From Selenomonadaceae bacterium (lineage in GTDB: Bacteria > Bacillota > Negativicutes > Selenomonadales > Selenomonadaceae), in contig JAFYNH010000027.1 in NCBI GenBank assembly GCA_017549815.1, forward strand, positions 1 through 62,318: a stretch of DNA of 62,318 nucleotides, written 5' to 3'. Below are positions 18,386 to 27,307 of this stretch, piece after piece. Under the pieces are notes generated by a model. That model was not told the DNA's origin. It worked only from the letters and a program-made list of their open reading frames with translations, and made no database searches. A program made the translations under genes and the position numbers. Position 1 is the stretch's first letter; the number at the start of each line of letters is the position of its first letter.

Positions 18386-20476
18386 TCACTCCTTAATTTC
18401 CGACGACGTTATCAACATTTCCAATTCTTCGGGCGTAACTTTCGTAGCAGAAATTTTTTTAATCTGCGCGTCCTTGCTGGTAGGCTTTTCCTTAACCAGA
18501 GAAATTTTTTTCCGCGCAGAGTTTTTTTCTATCTCAATAGGTTCAGCGAAAATTTTTTCAAAAGCCTCTTCCGCCGTGTCGACTGCAAAAATCTTTAAGC
18601 CCAAATGCCCTTTCGGAATGTCCTTTGCGTTTTCTTTAGGGATTATCAAAGTTTTAATGCCCGCCTGTTTCGCGCCGTAAGCTTTCTCGAATACGCCGCC
18701 GACTGGTCGAACTTTTCCCTGCAAAGAAATTTCGCCCGTAACTGCCACGTCTTGACGAATCTTTTTACCCGTGACTGCGCTGACCAATGCCGCCAAAATC
18801 GCCGTGCCTGCGCTGGGTCCGTCAATGTTGCCGCCGCCGATAACGTTTATGTGAACGTCGAAGTCGTGAATATCCTTGCCCGTCGTTTGACGCAGGACAC
18901 TAGCCGCATTAAATACAGAATCTTTAGCCATAGAGCCAGCAGTTTCATTAAAACGAATCGTACCTTTGCCTTTCTCGGCAGGAAAAACAACCGCTTCAAT
19001 CTCGATAACCGAGCCGATAAAGCCGCTCACGCCCAAGCCGAAAATATGCCCGACTGTCGCTTTGCTCGACGCCTTTTTAGTGACAAATTGATAAAGGCGG
19101 CTAACCTGCGCGACTTCGTAAACATCGCGCTTTTCAATCTTAATCGGGCGGTCTATGTGCAAAATTTTTTCTTCATTGCGGTCGAGTGCAAGGCTGTAGG
19201 CGTCGGCAAGAATGTTAATCGCTTTGCGCCCCTCAATCGTGTATTCGCCAATAGTCTCGGCAAGCCCGTCTTCCAACTCAACATTTAATTTATTAGCAGC
19301 GTTCTTGACAATATCGACAATATGCGCGGGCGTCAACGGCTCAAAATAAATTTCGGCACAACGCGAACGCAAGGCAGGATTTATAGATGAGGCGTCGCGA
19401 GTCGTCGCTCCGATTAAAACAAAATCGGCGGGCGCACCGTTCTCGAAAAGCATTTTCACATACGGCGGAACTCTTTCGTCGGCAGGGTCGTAATAGCTCG
19501 ACTCAAAAAAAACGCGCTTATCCTCCAAAACTTTCAGTAACTTATTCTGCAACATAATATCCATTTCGCCGATTTCGTCTATGAATAAAATTCCGCCGTG
19601 CGCCTCCGTCACAAGTCCCGGTTTCGGTTCGGGAATGCCGCTTTCTGCAAGTTGCCGTTGAGCACCTTGATAAATCGGATCGTGCACCGAGCCTAGCAAA
19701 GGATTAGTCACGTCGCGAGGATCCCAGCGTAAAGTTGTGCCGTCCGTCTCGACGAAAGGCGCGTTTTCTCTAAAAGGACTTAGTTCCGTGCCGCGAACTG
19801 CCTCTAAGACAAGTCGCGCCGCTGTAGTTTTGCCGACGCCCGGAGGTCCATATAAAATTAAATGTTGCGGATAAGGCGAGGCGAGCTTTGAACGTAAAGA
19901 CTTAACTGCCCGTTCCTGCCCGACGATTTCTTCAAGCGATTGCGGGCGCAAAAGTTCCATTACCGATTGCGTCAAATGAATTTCTTCCAACTCCTGAAGT
20001 TCTTCGCGCTTTTTCTTATCGTGCGGCGTCTCTTCCGATTTTTCTTCCTTCAAAACCTGTATGCGAATATCTTTAATATATTCCTGATGATCCTTTTCCA
20101 TTTTCTCCGAAATTTTCCGCTCGATTTTGTCTTCGACCTGCCGACGCGCCATAATGTCCGCTATCAGCTCCGAAAGATAGACGAGCTGCCCTTGAATTTC
20201 GGAGGGCTTTGGCGGCGGCGATAACGTCGGATTTTCTTCAAGGATTCGGCGAAGTGCTAAAACTCTCTCGGCGGGGTCGGGCGAACGCATATATCGGAGC
20301 GCGTCCATTTTGCCAGCCTGTAAAACTAATCTGTCCGAACCCATTACGTCAACGAGAATTGCATAAAGCGCGGCAATTTCGCGGTCGGTATCGGTTTCCT
20401 GTCTTTGAGGCGGCAACGGCGGATTTTTTTCTCCGCCGACTGCACGATTAATTGCTCCCAAAAATTTTTTAAACAA
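18386..20476 (-). CDS. lonC: Lon-family ATP-dependent protease (LonC/LonB type)
   Basis: 696 residues. An N-terminal helical region (1-170, with a charged coiled-coil near 110-165) is followed by an AAA+ module, Walker A GPPGVGKTT and Walker B GGILFIDEIGEM. The C-terminal Lon protease domain has the catalytic serine in NIDGPSAGTA and the catalytic lysine in YGAKQAGIK. It lacks the long LON substrate-binding domain of LonA and matches the short Lon paralogues of spore-forming lineages. The start is TTG at 20476, with a GAGGGA ribosome site that also encodes the end of rplI (2-bp gap). This rplI-Lon order is common in Firmicutes. Confidence 0.9.
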   Translation of the reverse strand: MFKKFLGAINRAVGGEKNPPLPPQRQETDTDREIAALYAILVDVMGSDRLVLQAGKMDALRYMRSPDPAERVLALRRILEENPTLSPPPKPSEIQGQLVYLSELIADIMARRQVEDKIERKISEKMEKDHQEYIKDIRIQVLKEEKSEETPHDKKKREELQELEEIHLTQSVMELLRPQSLEEIVGQERAVKSLRSKLASPYPQHLILYGPPGVGKTTAARLVLEAVRGTELSPFRENAPFVETDGTTLRWDPRDVTNPLLGSVHDPIYQGAQRQLAESGIPEPKPGLVTEAHGGILFIDEIGEMDIMLQNKLLKVLEDKRVFFESSYYDPADERVPPYVKMLFENGAPADFVLIGATTRDASSINPALRSRCAEIYFEPLTPAHIVDIVKNAANKLNVELEDGLAETIGEYTIEGRKAINILADAYSLALDRNEEKILHIDRPIKIEKRDVYEVAQVSRLYQFVTKKASSKATVGHIFGLGVSGFIGSVIEIEAVVFPAEKGKGTIRFNETAGSMAKDSVFNAASVLRQTTGKDIHDFDVHINVIGGGNIDGPSAGTAILAALVSAVTGKKIRQDVAVTGEISLQGKVRPVGGVFEKAYGAKQAGIKTLIIPKENAKDIPKGHLGLKIFAVDTAEEAFEKIFAEPIEIEKNSARKKISLVKEKPTSKDAQIKKISATKVTPEELEMLITSSEIKE

Positions 20477-20478
20477 AT

Positions 20479-20925
20479 TTATCCCTCTACAACTTCAATT
20501 TTAATTTTCGTCGAGACTTCGGGGTGAAGTTTAACAATCGCATCGTAAATACCCGCGCCAGTAACGTTGCCTTGAATAGAAATTTTACGCTTATCGACGT
20601 TGAGCGAATGATTTTCCTTGAGAACTTTTGCAACGTCCGAGCCGCCCACCGAGCCGAAAAGTTTCCCGTCCTTGCCGATTTTTACGGGGATTTTAACGGA
20701 AATTTTTTCAAGCTGTGCGCCCAAAAGTTTAGCCTCATCAGCCTCTTGCTGAGCCTTGCGAGCTTTATTCTCCGCCTTGACTTTAGCCGAATTCAAATTC
20801 TCCGCGTTAGCCTCGACTGCCAATTTTCTCGGCAAAAGATAATTGCGCCCGTAGCCGTCAGAAACTTCGACGACATCTCCTTTCGCGCCGACTTTTTTAA
20901 CGTCTTCCTGTAAGATAACTTTCAT
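20479..20925 (-). CDS. rplI: 50S ribosomal protein L9
   Basis: 148 residues, normal length. The N-terminal domain MKVILQEDVKKVGAKGDVVEVSDGY and GRNYLLPRKLA is diagnostic. A long connecting helix rich in Ala/Lys/Glu leads to the C-terminal RNA-binding domain (KLFGSV). It is the first gene of a compact operon reaching to znuA at 14167. A GGAGGG ribosome site precedes the ATG. Confidence 0.97.
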   Translation of the reverse strand: MKVILQEDVKKVGAKGDVVEVSDGYGRNYLLPRKLAVEANAENLNSAKVKAENKARKAQQEADEAKLLGAQLEKISVKIPVKIGKDGKLFGSVGGSDVAKVLKENHSLNVDKRKISIQGNVTGAGIYDAIVKLHPEVSTKIKIEVVEG

Positions 20926-20958
20926 GTTAATAGTCCCTCCAAAATTTTTTACCGCGCC

Positions 20959-20987
20959 AGTCTATCAAAATTTATCCAGCTTGTAAA
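20959..20987 (-). promoter_or_regulatory. Promoter of the rplI operon
   Basis: Minus strand TTTACA (20987-20982), a 17-base spacer, TAGACT (20964-20959), placed 34 bases before the rplI ATG. A heptamer repeat array starts seven bases upstream of the -35 box. Confidence 0.6.
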
Positions 20988-20993
20988 TAAATT

Positions 20994-21040
20994 TAGGGAC
21001 TAGGAATTAGGGACTGGGGACTAGAATTTGTTAGTCCCTG
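20994..21040. repeat. Heptamer-phased repeat array
   Basis: Units in 7-nt register: TAGGGAC, TAGGAAT, TAGGGAC, TGGGGAC, TAGAATT, then an inverted TTAGTCCCTG. It lies in the divergent rplI/ftsZ spacer. The rest of the spacer (to 21160) holds a possible ftsZ -10 box TAGAAT near 21083 with no convincing -35. Confidence 0.75.
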
Positions 21041-21160
21041 AAAATTTTATGACGTTAAGTCTTTCGCAACTGAAAATTGTATGGTAGAATAACTTAGGAC
21101 AACTTGAAAATAAATTTCCGTTTCGGAAGTCTTAAATAAGATTTATGGAGGAATGATATA

Positions 21161-22342
21161 GTGTTTGAACTTGACGACAATACTTTAGACCAGTTTGCGA
21201 AGATTAAAGTTATAGGAGTCGGCGGCGGCGGCAATAATGCTGTCAATAGAATGATCTCGCTCGGCTTAGAAGGCGTAGAATTTATCGCGGTCAACACCGA
21301 CGCGCAGGCATTGCTTAATGCGCTTGCTCCAAAACGTATGCAAATCGGCGAAAAACTTACTCGCGGACTCGGCGCGGGTGCTCGTCCTGAAATCGGCGAA
21401 AAAGCGGCTATGGAAAGTCGCGAAGACATTATTAACGCCCTGCGCGGCTCGGACATGGTTTTTATAACCGCAGGTATGGGCGGCGGTACTGGAACTGGTG
21501 CGGCTCCCGTTGTCGCAGAATGCGCAAGAGAAATTGGCGCGTTGACTGTCGGCGTTGTTACTCGCCCGTTTACCTTTGAAGGTCCAAAGCGCAAGAAAAA
21601 TGCCGACATTGGTATCGAAAACCTCAAGCGCAACGTCGACACGATTATTACAATTCCGAACGATAGACTTTTACAGGTCGTCGATAAGAAAACGCCAATG
21701 ACGCAAGCTTTTACAATCGCCGATGATATTTTGCGTCAAGGCGTCAAGGGCATTTCGGATTTAATAGCGGTGCCCGGTCTGGTTAATCTGGACTTCGCCG
21801 ACGTTAAATCAATTATGAGCAATGCGGGTTCGGCGTTAATGGGTATCGGCGAGGCGTCGGGCGAAAATGCCACTGTCGACGCCGTTAAAGCCGCGATTGA
21901 TTCGCCGTTGCTCGAAACAAGTTTGCAAGGTGCTCGTGGCGTTCTGCTTAACATTATGGGAGCAACTGATTCGCTTTCTATGATGGAAGTCAATGAGGCG
22001 TCAACGACTGTGCAAGAGGCGGCTCACCCCGACGCAGAAATTATTTGGGGCGTTAGCGTCGACGAATCTTTAGGCGATAAAGTCACCGTTACGGTTATCG
22101 CTACGCGCTTTGACGACGAGGAAGAGGAAGAAGAAGAAACTTTCAAGGAACCTGTTCGCCCCATTTTGCAGGAAGAAGAGACGCCCGCGCAGCCTCAACA
22201 ACCTCAACCGATTCGGGCTCGTGACGCCTTAAAACAATCGCCGTTTGGAACTTTCAACTCGCCTTTCAGCAATAATAATAACAATTCGCAAAGTCACGGT
22301 GACCTTATCGATATACCGCCGTGGATGCGTACTCGCAGATGA
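21161..22342 (+). CDS. ftsZ: Cell division GTPase FtsZ
   Basis: 393 residues. Forms the cytokinetic ring. [17 protein letters not shown], the tubulin signature [10 protein letters not shown], and the T7-loop region DFADVKSIM are all present. A variable acidic linker (EEEEEEE near residue 320) leads to the conserved C-terminal peptide [11 protein letters not shown] that binds FtsA/SepF. The start is GTG at 21161, seven bases after GGAGGA. The usual neighbours ftsA, ftsQ and murein genes are absent: ftsZ stands alone between rplI (divergent) and a terminator. Confidence 0.98.
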   Translation: MFELDDNTLDQFAKIKVIGVGGGGNNAVNRMISLGLEGVEFIAVNTDAQALLNALAPKRMQIGEKLTRGLGAGARPEIGEKAAMESREDIINALRGSDMVFITAGMGGGTGTGAAPVVAECAREIGALTVGVVTRPFTFEGPKRKKNADIGIENLKRNVDTIITIPNDRLLQVVDKKTPMTQAFTIADDILRQGVKGISDLIAVPGLVNLDFADVKSIMSNAGSALMGIGEASGENATVDAVKAAIDSPLLETSLQGARGVLLNIMGATDSLSMMEVNEASTTVQEAAHPDAEIIWGVSVDESLGDKVTVTVIATRFDDEEEEEEETFKEPVRPILQEEETPAQPQQPQPIRARDALKQSPFGTFNSPFSNNNNNSQSHGDLIDIPPWMRTRR

Positions 22343-22365
22343 ACAATTCAGCCAAATAAAAATCT

Positions 22366-22394
22366 CCCGTCAAAAATTCTTGGCGGGATTTTTT
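22366..22394 (+). terminator. Intrinsic terminator after ftsZ
   Basis: Stem CCCGTCA / TGGCGGG (one G-T pair), loop AAAATTCT, followed by a T-run at 22389-22394. Confidence 0.8.
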
Positions 22395-22432
22395 ATCGGC
22401 GCGTCGAAAATATTTTTCAGGAGGCTGATTAA

Positions 22433-23590
22433 ATGGTAAAAGTTGCACTTTGGGACTACACGGACGAAGGCGCGGCTTGGGCAGAACAATTTTTGAAGGA
22501 AGACGTGAAAATTGTCCGAACTCTCCGCCCCAATGATAAGGATCAAGCAGAATTTATTTTGAACGGCGATTGGAATTACGTTTTGATTTTAGAAAAAGAT
22601 TCGCGAGAAATTTTCGAGGAAATATTGAACACAATTCAGGCGATGAATTTCCCAACGGAGAATATAATTTTCGCGCAAGACTTTTCGAGTTGGTTGAATA
22701 ATCCTGCCGCAGTTTATTCGCTCCTCAAACCGTCTAAGGGCAAAAATCTTTATCGGGCGATGAATTTTTATAATCACAGGCAGTGGCATAACTATAACAG
22801 TTGCACTGTCGAAGGATTATCTTACGTTGCCACATCGAAAGACGAATGTGTTATCGCGCCAATGTATCTTAATGGTGAGAATCACGCAGCGACAGAGATG
22901 AAAACTTTTCATGCTTTGGCGAAGAAATATTACAATGTCGATGACAGCACGGGATATTTTTTGGATTTGGGCGCGAACATCGGCTCGACGGGCATTTATT
23001 TTACAAATAAAATCGCTCCGAAATTGAAATTGCTCGCCTTTGAGCCTGACGCAGAAAATTTTAAACTCTTGCGCGTTAATCTGATACTAAATGACATGGA
23101 ATCAAAGACAATCGCCGTCAACTGTGGACTTGGTTTTACTTTCGACGAAATGACGATGTACAGAGATTTGAAAAATCCCGGTCACAACAATTTGACTGAA
23201 CCTAAAAATAATGTTCCGACCGAGACAATTAGAATCATTCCGCTTGATGCTTTTTTTGCAGAAAATGACATATCTGCGCGGGAAGTCAAATATATTTGGA
23301 TTGACACAGAAGGCTTTGAGGCTCAAGTTTTGCTCGGCGCGAAAAATTTACTTGCTCAAAATGCCGCGCCCATTTTTATGGAGTTCAATCCGACGATGTG
23401 GAGCAAATCTGGGTACTTTGAAAAAATGATTGAGTTGCTTAAAGCCGTCGGCTACACGCATTGGATTTGGATTCGAGAACTGCAAAGCGGCAAAGAAAAA
23501 TTATATTCATTGGAGCGGCTCTTGGAGTTGCAAAATTCAAATTATGAAATAGGCTCGTTGGGAGATATTTTCCTCGTTAAAAACTTCTAA
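22433..23590 (+). CDS. FkbM-family methyltransferase
   Basis: 385 residues. The C-terminal half is an FkbM SAM-dependent methyltransferase: YFLDLGANIGSTGIYF (SAM-binding), LLAFEPDAENF, and WIDTEGFEAQVLLGA. The first 150 residues are an unrecognised extension. Members of this family methylate sugars of surface glycans and natural products; the actual substrate here is unknown. A GGAGGC ribosome site precedes the ATG. The gene sits alone between two terminators and is convergent with sstT. Confidence 0.88.
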   Translation: MVKVALWDYTDEGAAWAEQFLKEDVKIVRTLRPNDKDQAEFILNGDWNYVLILEKDSREIFEEILNTIQAMNFPTENIIFAQDFSSWLNNPAAVYSLLKPSKGKNLYRAMNFYNHRQWHNYNSCTVEGLSYVATSKDECVIAPMYLNGENHAATEMKTFHALAKKYYNVDDSTGYFLDLGANIGSTGIYFTNKIAPKLKLLAFEPDAENFKLLRVNLILNDMESKTIAVNCGLGFTFDEMTMYRDLKNPGHNNLTEPKNNVPTETIRIIPLDAFFAENDISAREVKYIWIDTEGFEAQVLLGAKNLLAQNAAPIFMEFNPTMWSKSGYFEKMIELLKAVGYTHWIWIRELQSGKEKLYSLERLLELQNSNYEIGSLGDIFLVKNF

Positions 23591-23602
23591 TTAAATAAAA
23601 AA

Positions 23603-23632
23603 GCGACTGCCGTTAATCGACAGCCGTTTTTT
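23603..23632. terminator. Bidirectional terminator between convergent genes
   Basis: Imperfect stem GACTGCCG / CGACAGCC with an A-run before and a T-run after, between the FkbM gene (plus) and sstT (minus). Confidence 0.65.
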
Positions 23633-23647
23633 TATTGCAAAATTTAT

Positions 23648-24901
23648 TTATTCTTCAGCTCGTGGCGTTAAGTCGGAAGGTTTTAATGTGCCGTCCTTTT
23701 TACGTTGAGCAAATTCCGCTGTCGCCGTAAACAGCGCGTCGCTCGATGAATTCAATGCCGTTTCGCATGAGTCTTGCAATACGCCGATTATAAAGCCAAC
23801 GCCGACAACTTGCATTGCAATATCGTTGTCAATGCCGAAACTCGAACAGGCAACGGGGATTAACAATAATGAACCGCCCGCAACGCCCGACGCTCCACAA
23901 GCTCCAACCGTCGAAATTATGCACAGCAATAACGCCGTCGGCATATCGACAGAAATATTAAGCGTGTGCGCCGCCGCTAAACTCAAAACCGCTATTGTTA
24001 TCGACGCGCCCGCCATGTTAATCGTCGCGCCTAAAGGTATCGAAATTGAATATAAATCTTCGTTAAGCCCAAGTCTTTTGCAAAGGCTCATGTTGACGGG
24101 GATATTCGCCGCGCTCGACCGCGTAAAGAAGGCGTAAATGCCGCTCTCCTTCAACGTCGCAAAAACTAGCGGATAAGGATTTATGCCGATTTTAAAGAAA
24201 ACAATCAGCGGATTCATTATAAGTGCTACGCTGAAGAACGCGCCTAAAAGTACCGCTAAAAGTTTTGCATAGCCTAAAAGCGCGTCAACGCCACTCGTGA
24301 CTATCGCGTCCGCAACTAAGCCCATTATGCCGAACGGAGCAAAGCGAATTACCCATTGCACAACCTTTGTTACTGCTTTTGCCAAGTCGCCTAAAATTCC
24401 GTGCATTCTGTCGCCCGCGCCCCTGAACGCTAAGCCCATTATCACGCCCCAAGCTAAAATCCCAATGTAATTTGCCGTCGTCAGCGCGTGTATCGGATTG
24501 TCGACGATGTTCATTATGACGTTCTGCAAAACTTCAATGATTCCGCCCGGCGGAGTTATCGTCACGTCTTCGCCGATTTGCAATTTTAACGTCGTCGGGA
24601 ATAAAAATGACGCCGTAACCGCTACCAACGACGCTAAAAACGTTCCAATAACGTAAAGTTGGATTATCGGCTTCATTGTCGCGTTTGATTCAGATCTTTG
24701 GCTCATGGCGTTCATTACCAAGACGAAAACCAAAATCGGCGCGACGCCCTTTAATGCGTTGACGAATAATTTGCCGAAAACCGCAATGAGGGGAACTACC
24801 GTCGGCACGAATAACGCTAATAAAATTCCTATCAGCAAACCTACGGCGATTAATTTTATCAGAGCCGTCTCGCCATAGACTTTTGAAACTTTGGATAACA
24901 C
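23648..24901 (-). CDS. sstT: Serine/threonine:sodium symporter SstT
   Basis: 417 residues of the dicarboxylate/amino acid:cation symporter family, with about eight membrane helices and re-entrant loops. Visible signatures are [14 protein letters not shown] (the serine-rich re-entrant loop), [18 protein letters not shown] and [17 protein letters not shown], which fit SstT better than GltP. Imports serine/threonine with Na+ across the inner membrane. The start is GTG at 24901, seven bases after AAAGGAGG. The -10 box of its likely promoter lies within the upstream CarD terminator hairpin (see that entry). Confidence 0.92.
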   Translation of the reverse strand: MLSKVSKVYGETALIKLIAVGLLIGILLALFVPTVVPLIAVFGKLFVNALKGVAPILVFVLVMNAMSQRSESNATMKPIIQLYVIGTFLASLVAVTASFLFPTTLKLQIGEDVTITPPGGIIEVLQNVIMNIVDNPIHALTTANYIGILAWGVIMGLAFRGAGDRMHGILGDLAKAVTKVVQWVIRFAPFGIMGLVADAIVTSGVDALLGYAKLLAVLLGAFFSVALIMNPLIVFFKIGINPYPLVFATLKESGIYAFFTRSSAANIPVNMSLCKRLGLNEDLYSISIPLGATINMAGASITIAVLSLAAAHTLNISVDMPTALLLCIISTVGACGASGVAGGSLLLIPVACSSFGIDNDIAMQVVGVGFIIGVLQDSCETALNSSSDALFTATAEFAQRKKDGTLKPSDLTPRAEE

Positions 24902-24923
24902 TGTGTAGCCTCCTTTAAGTAAT

Positions 24924-24950
24924 AAAAAAATCGGCTGTATTATACAACCG
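24924..24950 (-). terminator. Terminator of the CarD-like gene, overlapping the sstT promoter
   Basis: Minus strand hairpin CGGTTGTA-TAA-TACAGCCG (one G-T pair) followed by A and seven T. It ends transcription from the CarD-like gene, whose stop is at 24980. Confidence 0.8.
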
Positions 24951-24967
24951 AATCAATCAATCTGCAA
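24939..24967 (-). promoter_or_regulatory. Possible sstT promoter inside a terminator hairpin
   Basis: A perfect TATAAT (minus strand, 24944-24939) sits at the hairpin loop, with TTGCAG 17 bases upstream as a weak -35. Predicted start about 30 bases before the sstT GTG. Confidence 0.5.
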
Positions 24968-24979
24968 ACTGCTTTGAGC

Positions 24980-25480
24980 TTACGTCGCTAACTCTTCCAG
25001 CTCTGGAATGTCAATCAACTTGTCAATCCACTCCGTAATTTCTTCGGGCGATTTTTCGCAGACATAGACAAGCTCCGTTATCAAAATCTGTCGCGAAAGG
25101 TCGAGTAATTTCTTTTCGCCGCTCGAAACTTTTTTCTTATTGTTCTGTCGAGTTAAATTCCGTGCAACCGCCGCCGCCTCTAAAATATCTCCGCTCTTGA
25201 GTCGTTCAAGGTTTGTGTGGAATCGCTTATTCCAGCTCCCTTGCAACTGTTCGGTCTCCGCCTGCAAAACTTCTACGACTTCCGAAATCTGCGCGGGCGT
25301 AATAAGTTCTCGCAAGCCGACTTCTTCCACCTTGTCGACAGGCAGCATAAGTTTCATGTCGCCCACCGGCAGACGTAAAATGTAATACGAATTTTTGACG
25401 CCCCCGACTTCATTTTCTTCAATGTCCACAATTTCGCCGGCACCGTGCATCGGGTAAACAATTCTGTCGCCGATTTTCAA
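24980..25480 (-). CDS. CarD/CdnL-family transcription regulator
   Basis: 166 residues. The N-terminal Tudor-like RNA-polymerase-interacting domain reads LKIGDRIVYPMHGAGEIVDIEE and YYILRLPVGDMKLMLP, followed by a helical C-terminal DNA-binding half. CarD-type proteins bind RNA polymerase beta and stabilise open complexes. The start is taken as TTG at 25480, nine bases after AGGAGG, giving the family-typical N-terminus; a longer ATG frame (25513) would place the ribosome site inside the gene. Bounded by its own terminator. Confidence 0.88.
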   Translation of the reverse strand: MKIGDRIVYPMHGAGEIVDIEENEVGGVKNSYYILRLPVGDMKLMLPVDKVEEVGLRELITPAQISEVVEVLQAETEQLQGSWNKRFHTNLERLKSGDILEAAAVARNLTRQNNKKKVSSGEKKLLDLSRQILITELVYVCEKSPEEITEWIDKLIDIPELEELAT

Positions 25481-25558
25481 CTCATGCCACCTCCTGCGAT
25501 TTTTTTCAAACATAGTTTATCAAAATTGGCGCGTAATGTAAAGGAACGGCGCGGACAA

Positions 25559-25585
25559 TAAAAAAATCCCGCCGCGTTGACGGGA
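25559..25585 (-). terminator. Terminator after the LCP gene
   Basis: Minus strand stem TCCCGTC / GGCGGGA followed by a T-run, between the LCP stop (25594) and the CarD-like gene. Confidence 0.75.
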
Positions 25586-25593
25586 GAAATTAA

Positions 25594-26682
25594 TTAAAGT
25601 TCATTTTCCGATAAGTCGAATTTCCGACGGTCGAGATACTCCAGCAAGTTCAAATCCTTTTCGGGATTAAAATTCACGTCGTAATAATCGGCGTCATTGC
25701 CGGGCGTGTATTCGTAGGAAAGTTTCTCGAAATGTCTTTTATCAGCCTTGAAACCCAAATTCTTACGCATGACACTGCCGAGCCGTTCAGCATTAGGGAT
25801 AAGATAGCTGACGTTGTTAATATATTGGAGCCATCCCGGTACGACGCCCGTTTTGATATTGCCATTTGACTCCGCGTTTTTAAGGGAGCCAGCCGCCGCT
25901 AACATTTCGCTTGAAGTCAAATCGGTATCAATCGCTTTAACCGCCACGCTCAAAAGTTCGGGAATTTTAATCAGCATGGACGGTTCGCTCAATCTGTCCG
26001 CGCACGCCTTCATAAAAGCTTGCTGACGACGAACGCGCCCTATATCTCCTTCAGAGTCGCGGAACCTTACAAATTGAATCGCGGTATCGCCGTCAAGATG
26101 CTGAATCCCCTGCTGTAAATCGATAACCAAGCCGCCGTCGTCGTCCCAAGGATCTTCGTAATACATATCGCGTTCGACGTAAATATCAACACCGCCCATA
26201 GCGTCAATCACCTCAGCAAAGCGCGACTTGTTAATCGTGACGTAATGATCAATCTCAATGCCGAGAAAATCTTCGACGGTTTCGCGAGCCAATTTCGAGC
26301 CGCCGTAAGCATAAGCCGCATTGATTTTTTGATAGCCATGGCGTTCGACATAAACGAGAGTATCACGCGGAATGGTAAGGAGCGACGCGCTATCATTGGA
26401 TAAATTCAGAATCATGAGAGTATCGGAGCGACCAACGTCGTCCTTGCGATTGTCAACGCCCATTAACATTATCGTCGTCGGCTTGCGGAAGGTCGGCAGA
26501 ATAGTTTCGCCTTTAACTTTTGCCTTAAAATCTTCCTTAATTCGCGTGAAGTCGGAATTGAATCCGAGATGAGTCAGCGAGCCAACGACTATAAATAAAC
26601 AAATTATAAATGACCAAAATAATTTCCGATTGCGCATTTTGCGTAACATTTTGCGCCGCCTTTCTTCTAATCGTTCGCGCAT
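25594..26682 (-). CDS. LytR-CpsA-Psr (LCP) family cell-envelope glycopolymer ligase
   Basis: 362 residues. One N-terminal membrane anchor (about 20-40) follows an Arg-rich cytoplasmic start. The LCP domain is clear: TIMLMGVDNRKDDVGRSDTL, SLLTIPRDTLVYV, the KINAAYAYGG segment, MGGVDIYV and the arginine pair in IQFVRFRDSEGDIGRVRRQQAF. These enzymes transfer lipid-linked glycopolymers to peptidoglycan or proteins outside the membrane. The start is the ATG at 26682, seven bases after GGAGGT. Confidence 0.92.
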   Translation of the reverse strand: MRERLEERRRKMLRKMRNRKLFWSFIICLFIVVGSLTHLGFNSDFTRIKEDFKAKVKGETILPTFRKPTTIMLMGVDNRKDDVGRSDTLMILNLSNDSASLLTIPRDTLVYVERHGYQKINAAYAYGGSKLARETVEDFLGIEIDHYVTINKSRFAEVIDAMGGVDIYVERDMYYEDPWDDDGGLVIDLQQGIQHLDGDTAIQFVRFRDSEGDIGRVRRQQAFMKACADRLSEPSMLIKIPELLSVAVKAIDTDLTSSEMLAAAGSLKNAESNGNIKTGVVPGWLQYINNVSYLIPNAERLGSVMRKNLGFKADKRHFEKLSYEYTPGNDADYYDVNFNPEKDLNLLEYLDRRKFDLSENEL

Positions 26683-26709
26683 AATTGTCACCTCCCCTCA
26701 AAAAGCAAT

Positions 26710-26770
26710 TAGGAATTCGTAATGCGTAATGATTCTAATTGTGCATTGCGCATTTCTAATTACGCATTGC
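26710..26770. repeat. Heptamer-phased palindromic array
   Basis: Units TAGGAAT, TCGTAAT, GCGTAAT, GATTCTA, ATTGTGC, ATTGCGC, ATTTCTA, ATTACGC in unbroken 7-nt register; the second half is roughly the inverse of the first. It starts four bases after the stop of the MsrA-like gene (26774, minus strand). Confidence 0.8.
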
Positions 26771-26773
26771 AGT

Positions 26774-27307
26774 TCAAAATCTAAGGGAAGTTTTTAGCTT
26801 TGTCAAGTCTATATCGGTAGAAATTTCGGGATTTTTTCTTAAAAAATTTTGTTCGTCATCGGGCGCGGCGAAAAAGTTTATCAGACGACCGACTTTAACG
26901 AAACATTTACGCGAAAGTCGCGGATTACTGTTTGGATCGTTGATAGTAAGACAAGCTTTGGAAACGACGGGTTCTTTGCCGCGATTAGCGATAAAGTTCA
27001 AATGCAGTTCGACTTGCGGCTCGTCTTCGCCCGAATTGTAATAGACGCCCAAATTATTATCGGCGTATGGATTGAGCACGTTGAAAAGAATATCCATAAG
27101 CATGGACAAATCTATTTTCTTTGGATTGAATTCGATTTCGACGGCGGAGATATTTTCCAAAACTTGCGGTTCGTGATTAACGTAGCTGTGGACGTTTTTA
27201 GCGGCGGCAGTTCCAATTAAAACTTTCACGACGCCGGGCACGTCTGAAAAAATTTCCTGCAACTCGCGAACGCTGCCTCCGCTGAAATAAATTTTCTTAG
27301 TGTACAA
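26774..27307 (-). CDS. MsrA-fold protein lacking the catalytic cysteine
   Basis: 177 residues with the outline of peptide-methionine sulfoxide reductase A: KKIYFSGG.., DVPGVVKVLIGTA, AVEIEFNP, NNLGVYYNSG and FFAAPDDEQNFLRKNP near the end. The catalytic motif GCFW of MsrA is GSVR here, so the essential cysteine is missing; it cannot reduce methionine sulfoxide by the known mechanism. It may bind oxidised methionine or have a new role. The start is TTG at 27307, seven bases after GGAGG, overlapping the cydC stop by 11 bases; another TTG at 27313 is too close to the ribosome site. Confidence 0.75.
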   Translation of the reverse strand: MYTKKIYFSGGSVRELQEIFSDVPGVVKVLIGTAAAKNVHSYVNHEPQVLENISAVEIEFNPKKIDLSMLMDILFNVLNPYADNNLGVYYNSGEDEPQVELHLNFIANRGKEPVVSKACLTINDPNSNPRLSRKCFVKVGRLINFFAAPDDEQNFLRKNPEISTDIDLTKLKTSLRF

